Shown here: piece after piece, positions 1-7,099 of the stretch | Layout of the letters: every line of letters begins with the position of its first letter | Position numbering within the stretch: the first letter of the stretch is position 1 | Assembly: GCA_900754515.1 (NCBI GenBank) | Contig: CAAEDD010000096.1 | Span: forward strand, 1-12,042 | Direction: 5' to 3' | Length of the DNA stretch: 12,042 bases | Source of the DNA: an uncultured Oscillospiraceae bacterium | GTDB taxonomy: Bacteria > Bacillota > Clostridia > Oscillospirales > Oscillospiraceae | Made by a program: the position numbers and the translations under genes | The notes under the pieces: generated by a model | Seen by the model: only the letters and a program-made list of their open reading frames with translations | Database searches by the model: none | Told to the model about the DNA's origin: nothing

Positions 1-787
1 TAATGCTTTCCTTAAATACAAGCCAGCCGCCTACCATTGTAAAGACAGGGATGCTGGCAAAGATTATGCCTGTATTTACTGCACTGGTATAACGCTGGGC
101 AAGGGCCTGTATATAGCTTGCTATGGCTGTGCTGACAATTCCAGTCCAGAATATACAGAACCAGCCGGACAGTTTTTCAGGCAAAGCAAGACCGGACACC
201 GGCACCGCCACCAGCAGGGCACACAGTGCCATTACCCCCAGAGGCACTACAGTCAGCACCACCGGATCGTCTCCGGAGGCCAGATACTTTTCTATAAGAA
301 GGATTTGAGCCCCGGCCAGAGCGGAGCTGGACAGACATATCCAGATCCCGGCGCTGTATTGGAAACTGCCGTTGGCAGTGAGAAGCAGGATGCTGAAAAA
401 GCCTCCGCAGATACACAAAATGGTACGCAGCTTATAGCGCCGTCCCATAAACAAAAAGGCAAGCACCGGCACCATTATGGTCTGCAAACTGGTCAGGAAA
501 CCGGCAATGCTTACCGGTGCAGAGGCTATACCGGCAGTGCAGGTAACATGAGCCATGTATGTGACTATCCCTAAAAGGACAGAGTGCTTTATGGATTGGC
601 GGTTTAGTTTGAGTATACAGTGCATTCCCAGCGAAACGAAAGAAACAAAAAAGGCAAGGGCAAAACGCAAGGCAATAAAATTACATATATCCAGCTCCTG
701 AGTAGCAAACTTCAATACAATGCCGGTTATGCCCATTATAAGAGAATATATTAACAAGAGTATATCCGCTTTCATCTGTGCTTTCAT
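1..787 (-). CDS. EamA/DMT-family permease (C-terminus cut off by window edge)
   Basis: This is an integral membrane transporter of the drug/metabolite superfamily; its substrate cannot be read from sequence. The frame is open from the ATG at 785-787 to the window edge, giving 262 residues of a family that is usually about 290-300 long, so only the last roughly 30-40 residues are missing. The protein is a chain of hydrophobic segments with the usual EamA landmarks: an early ALRFALAF-type helix, a SLQTIMVPVLAFLF segment in the first repeat, and SYIQALAQRYTSA followed by SIPVFTMVGGWLVFKE in the second repeat. GGAGG lies 5 bases before the chosen ATG; the second ATG 12 bases downstream has no comparable site. 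It is transcribed away from the sugar operon and shares a symmetrical control region with it, so it may move a compound of the same pathway, as RhaT does for rhamnose. That link is inference. Confidence 0.88.
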   Translation of the reverse strand, partial: MKAQMKADILLLIYSLIMGITGIVLKFATQELDICNFIALRFALAFFVSFVSLGMHCILKLNRQSIKHSVLLGIVTYMAHVTCTAGIASAPVSIAGFLTSLQTIMVPVLAFLFMGRRYKLRTILCICGGFFSILLLTANGSFQYSAGIWICLSSSALAGAQILLIEKYLASGDDPVVLTVVPLGVMALCALLVAVPVSGLALPEKLSGWFCIFWTGIVSTAIASYIQALAQRYTSAVNTGIIFASIPVFTMVGGWLVFKESI

Positions 788-824
788 AACTGCCTCCGGA
801 AAAAGGACAATATACAGCAATAAA

Positions 825-853
825 ATATTATCAAAACGAAAGAAAAAAGTCAA
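825..853 (-). promoter_or_regulatory. Promoter of the DMT permease
   Basis: Read on the minus strand, TTGACT (853-848) and TAATAT (830-825) are separated by exactly 17 bases. Transcription would start near 818, about 30 bases before the ATG at 787. It mirrors the plus-strand promoter at 952-980 and uses the same TTGACTTTT -35 sequence. Confidence 0.75.
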
Positions 854-886
854 CAAAAAGATATATAAAGAAATTAACGACTTGCG

Positions 887-917
887 AATTTGCGTATTTT
901 GCCTAAATACGCAAATT
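887..917. promoter_or_regulatory. Perfect 13-bp inverted repeat, candidate shared operator
   Basis: The arms AATTTGCGTATTT (887-899) and AAATACGCAAATT (905-917) are perfect reverse complements around the 5-base centre TGCCT. The centre (902) lies 49-50 bp from each of the two divergent -35 boxes, and the flanking AAAAGTCAAC (845-854) and GTTGACTTTT (951-960) are themselves mirror images about the same centre. The repeat is upstream of both predicted start sites, so neither operon transcript contains it; this favours a DNA-binding site over an RNA structure. A run of seven T follows the right arm, so a weak terminator shape also exists on the plus strand, but no plus-strand gene in the window reads into it. 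The regulator is not encoded in the visible window. Confidence 0.65.
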
Positions 918-951
918 TTTTTATAAAAACCGATGAAAAAGAAAGAACTTG

Positions 952-980
952 TTGACTTTTGCCAGCTTACTATTTAGAAT
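952..980 (+). promoter_or_regulatory. Promoter of the sugar catabolic operon
   Basis: TTGACT (952-957) and TAGAAT (975-980) are 17 bases apart. Transcription would begin near 987, giving a leader of about 55 bases before the ATG at 1042. This position also rules out longer readings of the first gene that start near 949. Confidence 0.75.
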
Positions 981-1041
981 AGCAACTGTAGATAAAGCCA
1001 ACTTTAAATATCGTTACATAAACGAAAGGAAAAGAAACCAA

Positions 1042-1962
1042 ATGAAAGAGTATGTAATTGAAAGAGATGAGCTGTTCAAGTGGTGCTCTATTCCTGTTGA
1101 CCAGCTGGAAAACCATCCGGACAGCAAGGTCAAGCTCACGATCAAGGAGACCCGGCAGGAGGCCATGAAGTTGGCCGGAAATATGATGGCCGATGAGGTC
1201 AAGAAAAATAATGCCGAGGGCAGGCCGACAAGCTGGGTACTCCCATCAGGGCCGGCCGACCAGTTCAATACTTTTATAGACCGGGTCAATAAAGAGAGAA
1301 TAAGCCTTAAGAACCTGACAGTTTTTCACATGGACTACCTGTTGGACTGGAACTCCAGAGTCTATCCTCTTGGAGACTATTATGAGAGTGCCCACGGCAG
1401 AATGCTCTATGGTTTCTACAACAAAATAGACCCGGAGCTGAACGTGCCGGAAAGCCAGCGCATCTGGCCCCGCGTCGAGGATCTGGACGAGATGGACAGA
1501 ATGATAGAGGCAATTGGCGGCGTTGACACTGTCTGGGCCGGTGTGGGCTATAAGGGACTGGTCGCTTTCTGTGAATCTCCCCATGACCCGCTGGAAAGGG
1601 TAAGCCTGGAAGATTATGAAAATATGAAGACCAAGATAGTCGAACTCAACTATGATACCACCATTGCAACGAGCCAGAGGAGCTTCGGCGGCTGCTATGA
1701 CAGGGCCGGGCACCAGGCGGTCACCATCGGCTTTAAGTCCATGCTCTCAGCCAAGCACTGCGTGGCAATGATCTGCACCGGCGAGTGGAAGCAGACCGTG
1801 CTGAGGGTACTGATGTTCAGCGAGCCTACCCTTGAGTACCCTGTAACTTTGTTCCCCAAACATATTCCGGAAGTTATCGTCCTGGCGGACCGGTTTACTG
1901 CGACTCACCCGATGTCCAAGGGCAAGATAGTGCTGTCCGCTGAAAATACCGGTAAGCACTGA
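1042..1962 (+). CDS. NagB-fold sugar isomerase-like protein, copy 1 (altered active site)
   Basis: The 306-residue product belongs to the glucosamine-6-phosphate deaminase/isomerase (NagB) fold family. Landmarks in order: LPSGPADQ in place of the NagB phosphate loop (P-T/S-G-G-T-P); an HMD motif with Asp98 matching NagB Asp72; GGVDTVWAGVGYKGLVAFCESP-like strand and turn aligning to GGVGNDGHIAFNEP; and HQAVTIGFKSML then TGEWK, matching PKYALTVGVGTLL and GSQK (NagB Lys208). Lys171 and Leu173 stand where NagB has catalytic Asp141 and His143, while Glu178 (NagB Glu148) is kept. An ordinary amino-sugar deaminase is therefore unlikely. At 306 residues it is longer than NagB (about 266), mostly at the N-terminus. 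The ATG at 1042 follows GAAAGGA with a long spacer of about 11 bases; earlier in-frame starts precede the transcription start. It is the first gene of the operon and tandem with its paralog. The fold is secure, the reaction unknown; aldose-ketose isomerisation is my inference. Confidence 0.85.
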   Translation: MKEYVIERDELFKWCSIPVDQLENHPDSKVKLTIKETRQEAMKLAGNMMADEVKKNNAEGRPTSWVLPSGPADQFNTFIDRVNKERISLKNLTVFHMDYLLDWNSRVYPLGDYYESAHGRMLYGFYNKIDPELNVPESQRIWPRVEDLDEMDRMIEAIGGVDTVWAGVGYKGLVAFCESPHDPLERVSLEDYENMKTKIVELNYDTTIATSQRSFGGCYDRAGHQAVTIGFKSMLSAKHCVAMICTGEWKQTVLRVLMFSEPTLEYPVTLFPKHIPEVIVLADRFTATHPMSKGKIVLSAENTGKH

Positions 1963-1997
1963 GCCTGATCCCGACAAACATATAAGGAGAATTGACC

Positions 1998-2912
1998 ATG
2001 GAAATTTACAGAATTTCTCGTGAAGATATGCTCAGATGGTGCTCCATTCCCAGGGAGCAGCTGCTGAATAACCCCGACAGCAAAGTGGACCTGAGAATGT
2101 TCGACACTCGCAGGGACACCATGGAGATGGCTGGAAACATGATGGCCGATGAGGTAAAAAAGAACAACGCCGAGGGGAAAATCACCAAGTGGATACTGGG
2201 CTCCGGTCCTGAAGATCAATTCCAGACCTTTATCGACAGGGTAAACAATGAAAGGATAAGCCTGAAGAACCTGTACATTTTCCACATGGACTTCGGCCTG
2301 GACTGGAACTCCAGAATGTATCCCGAAGCAAATAACTGGCACAGCCCACAGGGCAGGATGAAGGTGCGCTTTTACGGAAAGATTGACCCGGAACTGAATG
2401 TACCGGAGGAGCAGCGCATCTGGCCCACACTGCAGGACCTGGACTATGTTGACAACAAGATAGAAGAACTGGGCGGCGTAGACACTCTGTGGGCCGGCAT
2501 AGGCTACAAAGGCCTGGTGGCATGGTGCGAGTCTCCATCCAATCCCTACCAGAGGGTCACGGAAGAGATGTACATCAACATGAAGACCAAGGTTGTCAAC
2601 GTCAGCTATGAGAAGGTTGTGGAGTCCAGTCAGCGGGTCTACGGCGGCTGCTACGATATGATACCCCACCAGGCGGTTACCATCGGCATGAAGTCCATGC
2701 TTACCGCAAAGCGGGCCGTATGTATGATACCCACCGGAGAGTGGAAGATGACGGTGCTGAGAGTGCTCATGTTCAGTGACGCCACTCTGGAATATCCCTG
2801 CACTCTGCTGCCCAAGTACATCCCGGAGGTCATAGTCCTTACCGACAAGCACACCGCCACCCATCCTCTGTCTTTGGATGAGGTGCCTCTCTCCATAGAA
2901 AACCAGAGCTGA
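1998..2912 (+). CDS. NagB-fold sugar isomerase-like protein, copy 2 (altered active site)
   Basis: The 304-residue product is a paralog of the preceding protein, roughly 60% identical by eye over its whole length, with shared blocks such as AGNMMADEVKKNNAEG and FIDRVN-ERISLKNL. It has the same substitutions at identical residue numbers: Asp98 kept, Lys171 for NagB Asp141, Leu173 for His143, Glu178 kept. The loop reads LGSGPEDQ instead of LPSGPADQ, and SSQR and TGEWK preserve candidate phosphate-contact Arg and Lys residues (NagB Arg172 and Lys208). The ATG at 1998 has AAGGAG 8 bases upstream; the TTG at 1992 is too close to that site. The gene begins 35 bp after copy 1 and ends 16 bp before the kinase. 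Retention of two intact but diverged copies suggests either a hetero-oligomer or two consecutive steps; the sequence does not decide which. Confidence 0.85.
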   Translation: MEIYRISREDMLRWCSIPREQLLNNPDSKVDLRMFDTRRDTMEMAGNMMADEVKKNNAEGKITKWILGSGPEDQFQTFIDRVNNERISLKNLYIFHMDFGLDWNSRMYPEANNWHSPQGRMKVRFYGKIDPELNVPEEQRIWPTLQDLDYVDNKIEELGGVDTLWAGIGYKGLVAWCESPSNPYQRVTEEMYINMKTKVVNVSYEKVVESSQRVYGGCYDMIPHQAVTIGMKSMLTAKRAVCMIPTGEWKMTVLRVLMFSDATLEYPCTLLPKYIPEVIVLTDKHTATHPLSLDEVPLSIENQS

Positions 2913-2928
2913 GTCCGGGGGTGCTGAG

Positions 2929-3876
2929 ATGTACAAGACCGGAGCCGTCGTGCTGAATAATATAGGCGGCGGGATAAACATTTGGGTGGACCATCTTCCC
3001 TCCGTTGGAGAATCCGTTCTTGGCTACGGCTTTGACGTGGCGGAAGATCTGGCCAAAGGCGGAAACGTGGCCGTGGCCATAGCCCGGCTTGGTATGGATG
3101 CTGCCATAATCGGAAAACTGGGTGACGACGAGGCAGGCAACAGAGACGCCAGATGGCTGAGAGAGAGCGGCGTAAACTGCCAGGGACTGATTCTGTCCCC
3201 GGAGGCCAAGACCGGCCAGGGGCTGGGAATCAATGAGCGGGTGACCGGACGCAATCTGATCGTCACAGGGGAGAGCAGCAGCAAGTGGCTTAGCTTTCAG
3301 GAAGTGGAAGGGAGTCTCCGCAGCCTTGCTCCAGCTGAATTCTTTATCACAGGCTTTGAGATAAAGGAAGAACTGGTGCTGCCGGCGGCAAAGCTGGCAA
3401 AGGAACTGGGGATGAAAGTGGTGCTGAATCCCAGTCCGTTGCCAAAGATGACTTTGGAAGCTATCCCCTATGTGGACTATTTCATAGTAAACGACATAGA
3501 GGCGAAAAAGCTCCTGGGTATGGGGGAGGATGCTCCTCTTGAGCCGGAAAAGGTACTCCGGGCGCTGAAAGAAAAGTATCAGACTGAAAATGTAATAATG
3601 ACGATGGGCGGGGAAGGATATGCCGGACTTGAAAAAGACCACTTCTTCTCCGGGGCCCAGATACCAGTTTCTCCAATTGTGGACACCAGCGGAGCCGGAG
3701 ACGGGTTCCTTTCGGCAATGGTGGTAAATCTGCATTGGGGCAAGAACCTTGAAGAAGCCTGCCGCTGGGCAAATAAGTATGCTGCCAGGGTGGTGCTGGT
3801 AGACGGCACTTTAAAAGGCTACTCAACTGTAGAGGAACTGGAGGCATTTTACCGTGAGCGCGGCGAAAGCCTTTAA
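2929..3876 (+). CDS. PfkB/ribokinase-family sugar kinase
   Basis: The 315-residue protein is an ATP-dependent carbohydrate kinase of the ribokinase family, acting in the cytoplasm. It shows the first family signature as AKGGNVAVAIARLG (near residues 42-55), LNPSP and NDIEAKKLLG blocks matching ribokinase LNPAP and NETEAELLTG, TMGGEGYAGL near the nucleotide site, and the second signature DTSGAGDGF with the anion hole and catalytic base Asp258. Length is normal for the family. The start at 2929 is preceded by a weak GGGGGTG site. Ribokinase relatives phosphorylate the terminal hydroxyl of furanose sugars. With an AraD-type epimerase at the end of the operon, the product most easily fitted is a pentose 5-phosphate, either L-ribulose-5-P directly or an aldose 5-phosphate for the NagB-fold proteins to isomerise. 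The exact substrate is inferred from context only; a hexose or sugar-acid kinase is possible. Confidence 0.9.
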   Translation: MYKTGAVVLNNIGGGINIWVDHLPSVGESVLGYGFDVAEDLAKGGNVAVAIARLGMDAAIIGKLGDDEAGNRDARWLRESGVNCQGLILSPEAKTGQGLGINERVTGRNLIVTGESSSKWLSFQEVEGSLRSLAPAEFFITGFEIKEELVLPAAKLAKELGMKVVLNPSPLPKMTLEAIPYVDYFIVNDIEAKKLLGMGEDAPLEPEKVLRALKEKYQTENVIMTMGGEGYAGLEKDHFFSGAQIPVSPIVDTSGAGDGFLSAMVVNLHWGKNLEEACRWANKYAARVVLVDGTLKGYSTVEELEAFYRERGESL

Positions 3877-3918
3877 TTTAATATTTTATCAATTAGTGGA
3901 AAAAGAAAGGAGAAAGAA

Positions 3919-5016
3919 ATGAAGAAAACCCACAGACTCCTGGCCATGCTGCTGTGCCTGATAGTGGCCTTGACGGCGGTCGGCTGCGGTGGAAGTGACA
4001 CCCCTGCTGCAACCACCACGGATACCCCCGCTGCTGCTGAAGATGCTGCCGAAAGCACCCAGGAAGCAAACCCCAACGCCCGTGTGCTCAAATGGTCCGC
4101 CAACTCCCCCGAGGGCTACCCCGACTATGAATCCGCAATGCGTATAAAAGCATATGTGGAGGAAAAGACCAATGGGGAGATCATCCTTGAAGTTTATCCC
4201 GACAATATTCTGGGCGACTGGACAGTGGTCTTTGATGAGATCATGAACGGCGGTATTGACTTTACTGCAACTTCCGTGCCCGACTACTACGACCCCCGAA
4301 TTGCAGCATGCACCCTGCCTTACCTGACTGCCACCTATGATGAGGTCGCCGCCGTTTTCCGCAAGGGCGGTTATTATGACAAGGTCCTGGAAGAGTGCTA
4401 TGAGGAACTGAATGTTAAGTACTTCGGCGTGTACTGTGACGGCTACTGCGGCGTAGGCGTTCAGGGCGAGCTGGAGAACGCCAATATCCCCGGCGCCGAT
4501 AAAGGCGACGCCATCATCCGTGTACCGCCCAACCAGTCTATGATTCTGGCTGTGCAGAACCTGGGATTCAAATATTCTTCCATCCCCTATTCCGATACTT
4601 ACACTTCTCTGCAGACCGGTGTTGTTCAGGGATGGTGCGGCGGCCCCATATCTCAGCATTACGGCCAGTGGCTGGACGTGGAGGACCACTACTATGACTA
4701 TGACATCTGGCAGGAGAGCCGTCACTACATTGCCAGCATGGATACCTGGAACTCCCTGACCGAGGAGCAGCAGCAGATCTTTACCGACATCATTCTTCAG
4801 GAGGCTGAGCTGTCCATAACCAACGCTGCTGAGAACGATGCCAAGTACAAGGAACTGTATGCCAACGAAGAAGGCTATACCATGGTATACTTCACCGATG
4901 AGGAGAAGAAGGCTTTTGCCGAAGACTGCCGTGAGAAGGTATGGCCCCAGCTCAACGAGCTCTACGGCGAGGAATTCCTCACCGAGCTGCTTGCAGATAT
5001 CGAGGAAAACACCTGA
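3919..5016 (+). CDS. dctP: TRAP transporter solute-binding lipoprotein (DctP type)
   Basis: The 365-residue protein is the extracytoplasmic receptor of a TRAP transporter, which delivers its ligand to the DctQM membrane unit. A basic N-terminus, a hydrophobic stretch and AVGC give a lipoprotein signal with lipidated Cys23, as expected in a Gram-positive cell; a low-complexity Ala/Thr/Glu linker follows to about residue 55. The mature part has DctP landmarks: GEIILEVYPDNILGD, IIRVPPN with Arg201 at the position of the conserved ligand-carboxylate arginine, and SDTYTSLQTGVVQGW. The retained arginine hints at an acidic ligand, although a neutral sugar cannot be excluded. AAGGAG lies about 7 bases before the ATG. 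It follows the kinase by 42 bp of AT-rich DNA and is separated from dctQ by 102 bp holding a strong stem-loop, a layout suited to making more receptor than membrane subunits. Confidence 0.93.
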   Translation: MKKTHRLLAMLLCLIVALTAVGCGGSDTPAATTTDTPAAAEDAAESTQEANPNARVLKWSANSPEGYPDYESAMRIKAYVEEKTNGEIILEVYPDNILGDWTVVFDEIMNGGIDFTATSVPDYYDPRIAACTLPYLTATYDEVAAVFRKGGYYDKVLEECYEELNVKYFGVYCDGYCGVGVQGELENANIPGADKGDAIIRVPPNQSMILAVQNLGFKYSSIPYSDTYTSLQTGVVQGWCGGPISQHYGQWLDVEDHYYDYDIWQESRHYIASMDTWNSLTEEQQQIFTDIILQEAELSITNAAENDAKYKELYANEEGYTMVYFTDEEKKAFAEDCREKVWPQLNELYGEEFLTELLADIEENT

Positions 5017-5058
5017 CAACAGCAATTCATTAACGCGAATCTTTACGGAAATTTAGCG

Positions 5059-5087
5059 GTTATGGGACTCATAAGGAGTCCCATAAC
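5059..5087 (+). repeat. Perfect 12-bp stem-loop between dctP and dctQ
   Basis: GTTATGGGACTC (5059-5070) and GAGTCCCATAAC (5076-5087) pair perfectly across the 5-base loop ATAAG. No T tract follows, so this is not a classical terminator. Its place 43 bases after the dctP stop suggests a 3' barrier that stabilises dctP mRNA after processing, or partial polarity. It is the main feature of the 102-bp gap. Confidence 0.7.
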
Positions 5088-5118
5088 TGTTAAGACACGC
5101 CTATCAAGGAGGTGCTGA

Positions 5119-5664
5119 ATGAAAACCCTGAAAAAAATAAATGACGGCTTTATCAAGGTGAGCGAGTATGCCGCCTTTGTTTTAAGCGCCGTTGTGTGCG
5201 CCATGATAGTCTGGTGGGCGGCAAAGCGGTATCTTTTTGCGTCGGAGTTCTACGGAGCAGAGGAGCTCATACTGGCTCTGGCTTTCTGGATGTATTTTAT
5301 CGGTGCATATATCGCCACCTACGAGGATTCCCATATCAGCGCGGATTTGTTTACCGGCATGCTGAAAACAGATAAGGGAAAGAACATCGCCAAAATAGTC
5401 AGACTTTGCATTTCCCTGCTGGCTTTTGCCCTGCTCACCTGGTTGGCCTGGGACTTCCTGGCCTTTGATATCTCCATGCATAAGATAACCGTAATGTATC
5501 GTTTCCCTCAGGCTTACATACATGCAGTGCTGCCATTGTCCTTTGCGCTTTCCTGCCTTTACACCATAGCCCATATCGTGCAAACTGTTATGGCCTTGAT
5601 AGAGGACGGCAGGAGAAATAAAGGGGAGCAGCCGCCGGAAGTGCCGGGTCAGGCAGCCGAATAA
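5119..5664 (+). CDS. dctQ: TRAP transporter small permease subunit (DctQ)
   Basis: The 181-residue protein is the small membrane subunit that pairs with DctM in cation-coupled TRAP uptake. Four hydrophobic helices are visible at about residues 15-36, 46-67, 89-112 and 130-160. A RYLFASEFYGAEELILALAFWMYFIGA stretch-type region links helix 1 to helix 2 in the usual DctQ pattern of an aromatic/Glu-Glu segment before the second helix, and it is followed by a short HIS-containing loop. A hydrophilic tail of about 20 residues ends the protein. The site AGGAGGTG lies 6 bases before the ATG. The stop codon is 15 bp before the dctM start, so the two are translationally close. Identification rests on length, topology and neighbours, which all agree. 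Confidence 0.92.
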   Translation: MKTLKKINDGFIKVSEYAAFVLSAVVCAMIVWWAAKRYLFASEFYGAEELILALAFWMYFIGAYIATYEDSHISADLFTGMLKTDKGKNIAKIVRLCISLLAFALLTWLAWDFLAFDISMHKITVMYRFPQAYIHAVLPLSFALSCLYTIAHIVQTVMALIEDGRRNKGEQPPEVPGQAAE

Positions 5665-5679
5665 AGGAGGTAATGTGAA

Positions 5680-7002
5680 ATGACACCAACCATCATACTG
5701 GCAATTGCAATGCTGTTTCTCCTCCTGGTCATCGGCGTACCTGTGGCTCTGTCCTTCTTCCTCAGCGCCATGGTAATTGCTCTTGGCAGCGGCGCCAGCT
5801 TGTCTCTGCTGATCTCCTACAGCTACAAGAACACCAGCTCCATCATCCTGCTGACTATCCCCCTGTTTATCATGGCCGGCTCCATAATGGCTTACGGGGG
5901 CATAGGCAGACAGATTATAAACGCTGCAAGCCGTCTGGTGGGAAGACTTAAAGGCGGTCTTGCGGTTGTGGGCATAATTGCCTGCTCCATATTCGCTGCT
6001 ATTTCCGGCAGCGCCTGTGCGACACTTTCCGCAATAGGCGGCATCATAGGACCCATGCTCAAGGAGAAAAGATATCCACGGGGCCTGGTAGCCGCAATGA
6101 TGGCCAGCGCCGGAGTCATCGGCATACTTATTCCACCCAGCGGAATAATGATACTCTATGGCTGGTCCAGCTCTACTTCTGTGCTGGCCTGCTTCCTGGC
6201 CGGTGCCATACCCGGAATAATCCTTGCAGTTCTGCTCTCTCTATGCACGCTGTTCATGCTGCGCAACAACAACGAGATAGAGACACTCTCCGCCGAAGAA
6301 CTGAAGGCTGCATGGGCGGAGGAGAAGCGCCTTCGCAAGGCCAGCGGCGAACACGGCCCCTTCTGGGCGCTGCTTATGCCTTTCATTATCCTGGGCTGCA
6401 TTTACGGCGGTGTTACCACCACTACTGAGGCGGCAGCCATAGCCACGGCCTATGCCATCCCGGTGGGCTTCTTTATTTACAAAAAGCTCACATGGAATGC
6501 AATGAAGGACAGCTTTATAGACGCTGCAAAATCCACCGGCACGATAATGCTGCTGACACTCACAGTGCAGATGCTCAGCCGCATGTTTATAGATGTGAAC
6601 CTGCCCAAGATGATTCTCAACGCCTTCTATTCCGTTACTGAGAACCGCTGGGGTATACTGGTGATGATAAACCTGTTTATGATAGTTCTTGGCATGCTCA
6701 TGGACGACACCAGCGGTACACTTCTTGCAACACCTATCCTGGTGCCAATTATAAAAGAACTTGGTTTCAGCCCCGTCCATTTTGCTGCCATCCTGGCTGT
6801 GAACCTGGGAATGGGCAATATCACCCCTCCCGTTGCGCCTCTGCTCTATTTCTCTTCCCGCATTATCGGAGCTCCCCTTAAAGAAATGCTGAAACCCACA
6901 TTAATCTATTTCCTCTTTGCCTGGCTGCCCACTCTGATACTTGTGACATTCGTGCCGGCGGTATCCACCTGGCTGCCTCAGCTTTGCGGCTACGCCGTCT
7001 GA
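5680..7002 (+). CDS. dctM: TRAP transporter large permease subunit (DctM)
   Basis: The 440-residue protein is the main translocation subunit of the TRAP system, a member of the ion transporter superfamily. It has the expected dozen or so hydrophobic segments and normal length (about 425-440). Family landmarks are the N-terminal VIGVPVALSFFLSAM, the SGSACATLSAIGGIIGPML and GVIGILIPPSGIMILYG segments in the first half, and MDDTSGTLLATPILVPI then GMGNITPPVAPLLY in the second. The paired PPS and PPV turns correspond to the two re-entrant hairpins of the fold. AAAGGAGG lies 9 bases before the ATG. A hairpin with a short T run follows the stop by about 15 bp, so transcription may be partly attenuated before the epimerase genes. 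The substrate is presumed to be the sugar or sugar derivative processed by the adjacent enzymes. Confidence 0.95.
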   Translation: MTPTIILAIAMLFLLLVIGVPVALSFFLSAMVIALGSGASLSLLISYSYKNTSSIILLTIPLFIMAGSIMAYGGIGRQIINAASRLVGRLKGGLAVVGIIACSIFAAISGSACATLSAIGGIIGPMLKEKRYPRGLVAAMMASAGVIGILIPPSGIMILYGWSSSTSVLACFLAGAIPGIILAVLLSLCTLFMLRNNNEIETLSAEELKAAWAEEKRLRKASGEHGPFWALLMPFIILGCIYGGVTTTTEAAAIATAYAIPVGFFIYKKLTWNAMKDSFIDAAKSTGTIMLLTLTVQMLSRMFIDVNLPKMILNAFYSVTENRWGILVMINLFMIVLGMLMDDTSGTLLATPILVPIIKELGFSPVHFAAILAVNLGMGNITPPVAPLLYFSSRIIGAPLKEMLKPTLIYFLFAWLPTLILVTFVPAVSTWLPQLCGYAV

Positions 7003-7016
7003 GTTTGAACCGGAAG

Positions 7017-7060
7017 AAAGACAGCCCGTATGTCGGCCTTGCTCCGACGGGCTGTCTTTT
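7017..7060 (+). terminator. Stem-loop resembling an intrinsic terminator after dctM
   Basis: AAAGACAGCCCGT (7017-7029) pairs perfectly with ACGGGCTGTCTTT (7047-7059) over a 17-base loop, and one further T follows. The T run is only four bases, so leaky termination or transcript processing is likely. I see no convincing new promoter between here and the aldose epimerase start at 7100, which suggests read-through supplies the last two genes. Confidence 0.6.
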
Positions 7061-7099
7061 GCTCACCTATTTTGTAATAAACCTGAAAAGGAGAACCAC

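Noticed and set aside
887..922. Intrinsic terminator at the inverted repeat with seven T
   Set aside because: The stem is AT-rich, no plus-strand gene reads into it, and its centring between two divergent promoters fits an operator better.
949..1041. A 31-residue N-terminal extension of the first NagB-like protein
   Set aside because: It would overlap the -35 and -10 boxes and begin before the predicted transcript; the ATG at 1042 aligns with the start of the paralog.
3889..5025. A 378-codon open frame on the minus strand opposite dctP
   Set aside because: It mirrors a clear DctP gene, has no ribosome binding site or recognisable domain, and arises from the high-GC third positions. The same holds for long minus-strand frames at 1905-2981, 2839-3735 and 10541-11638.
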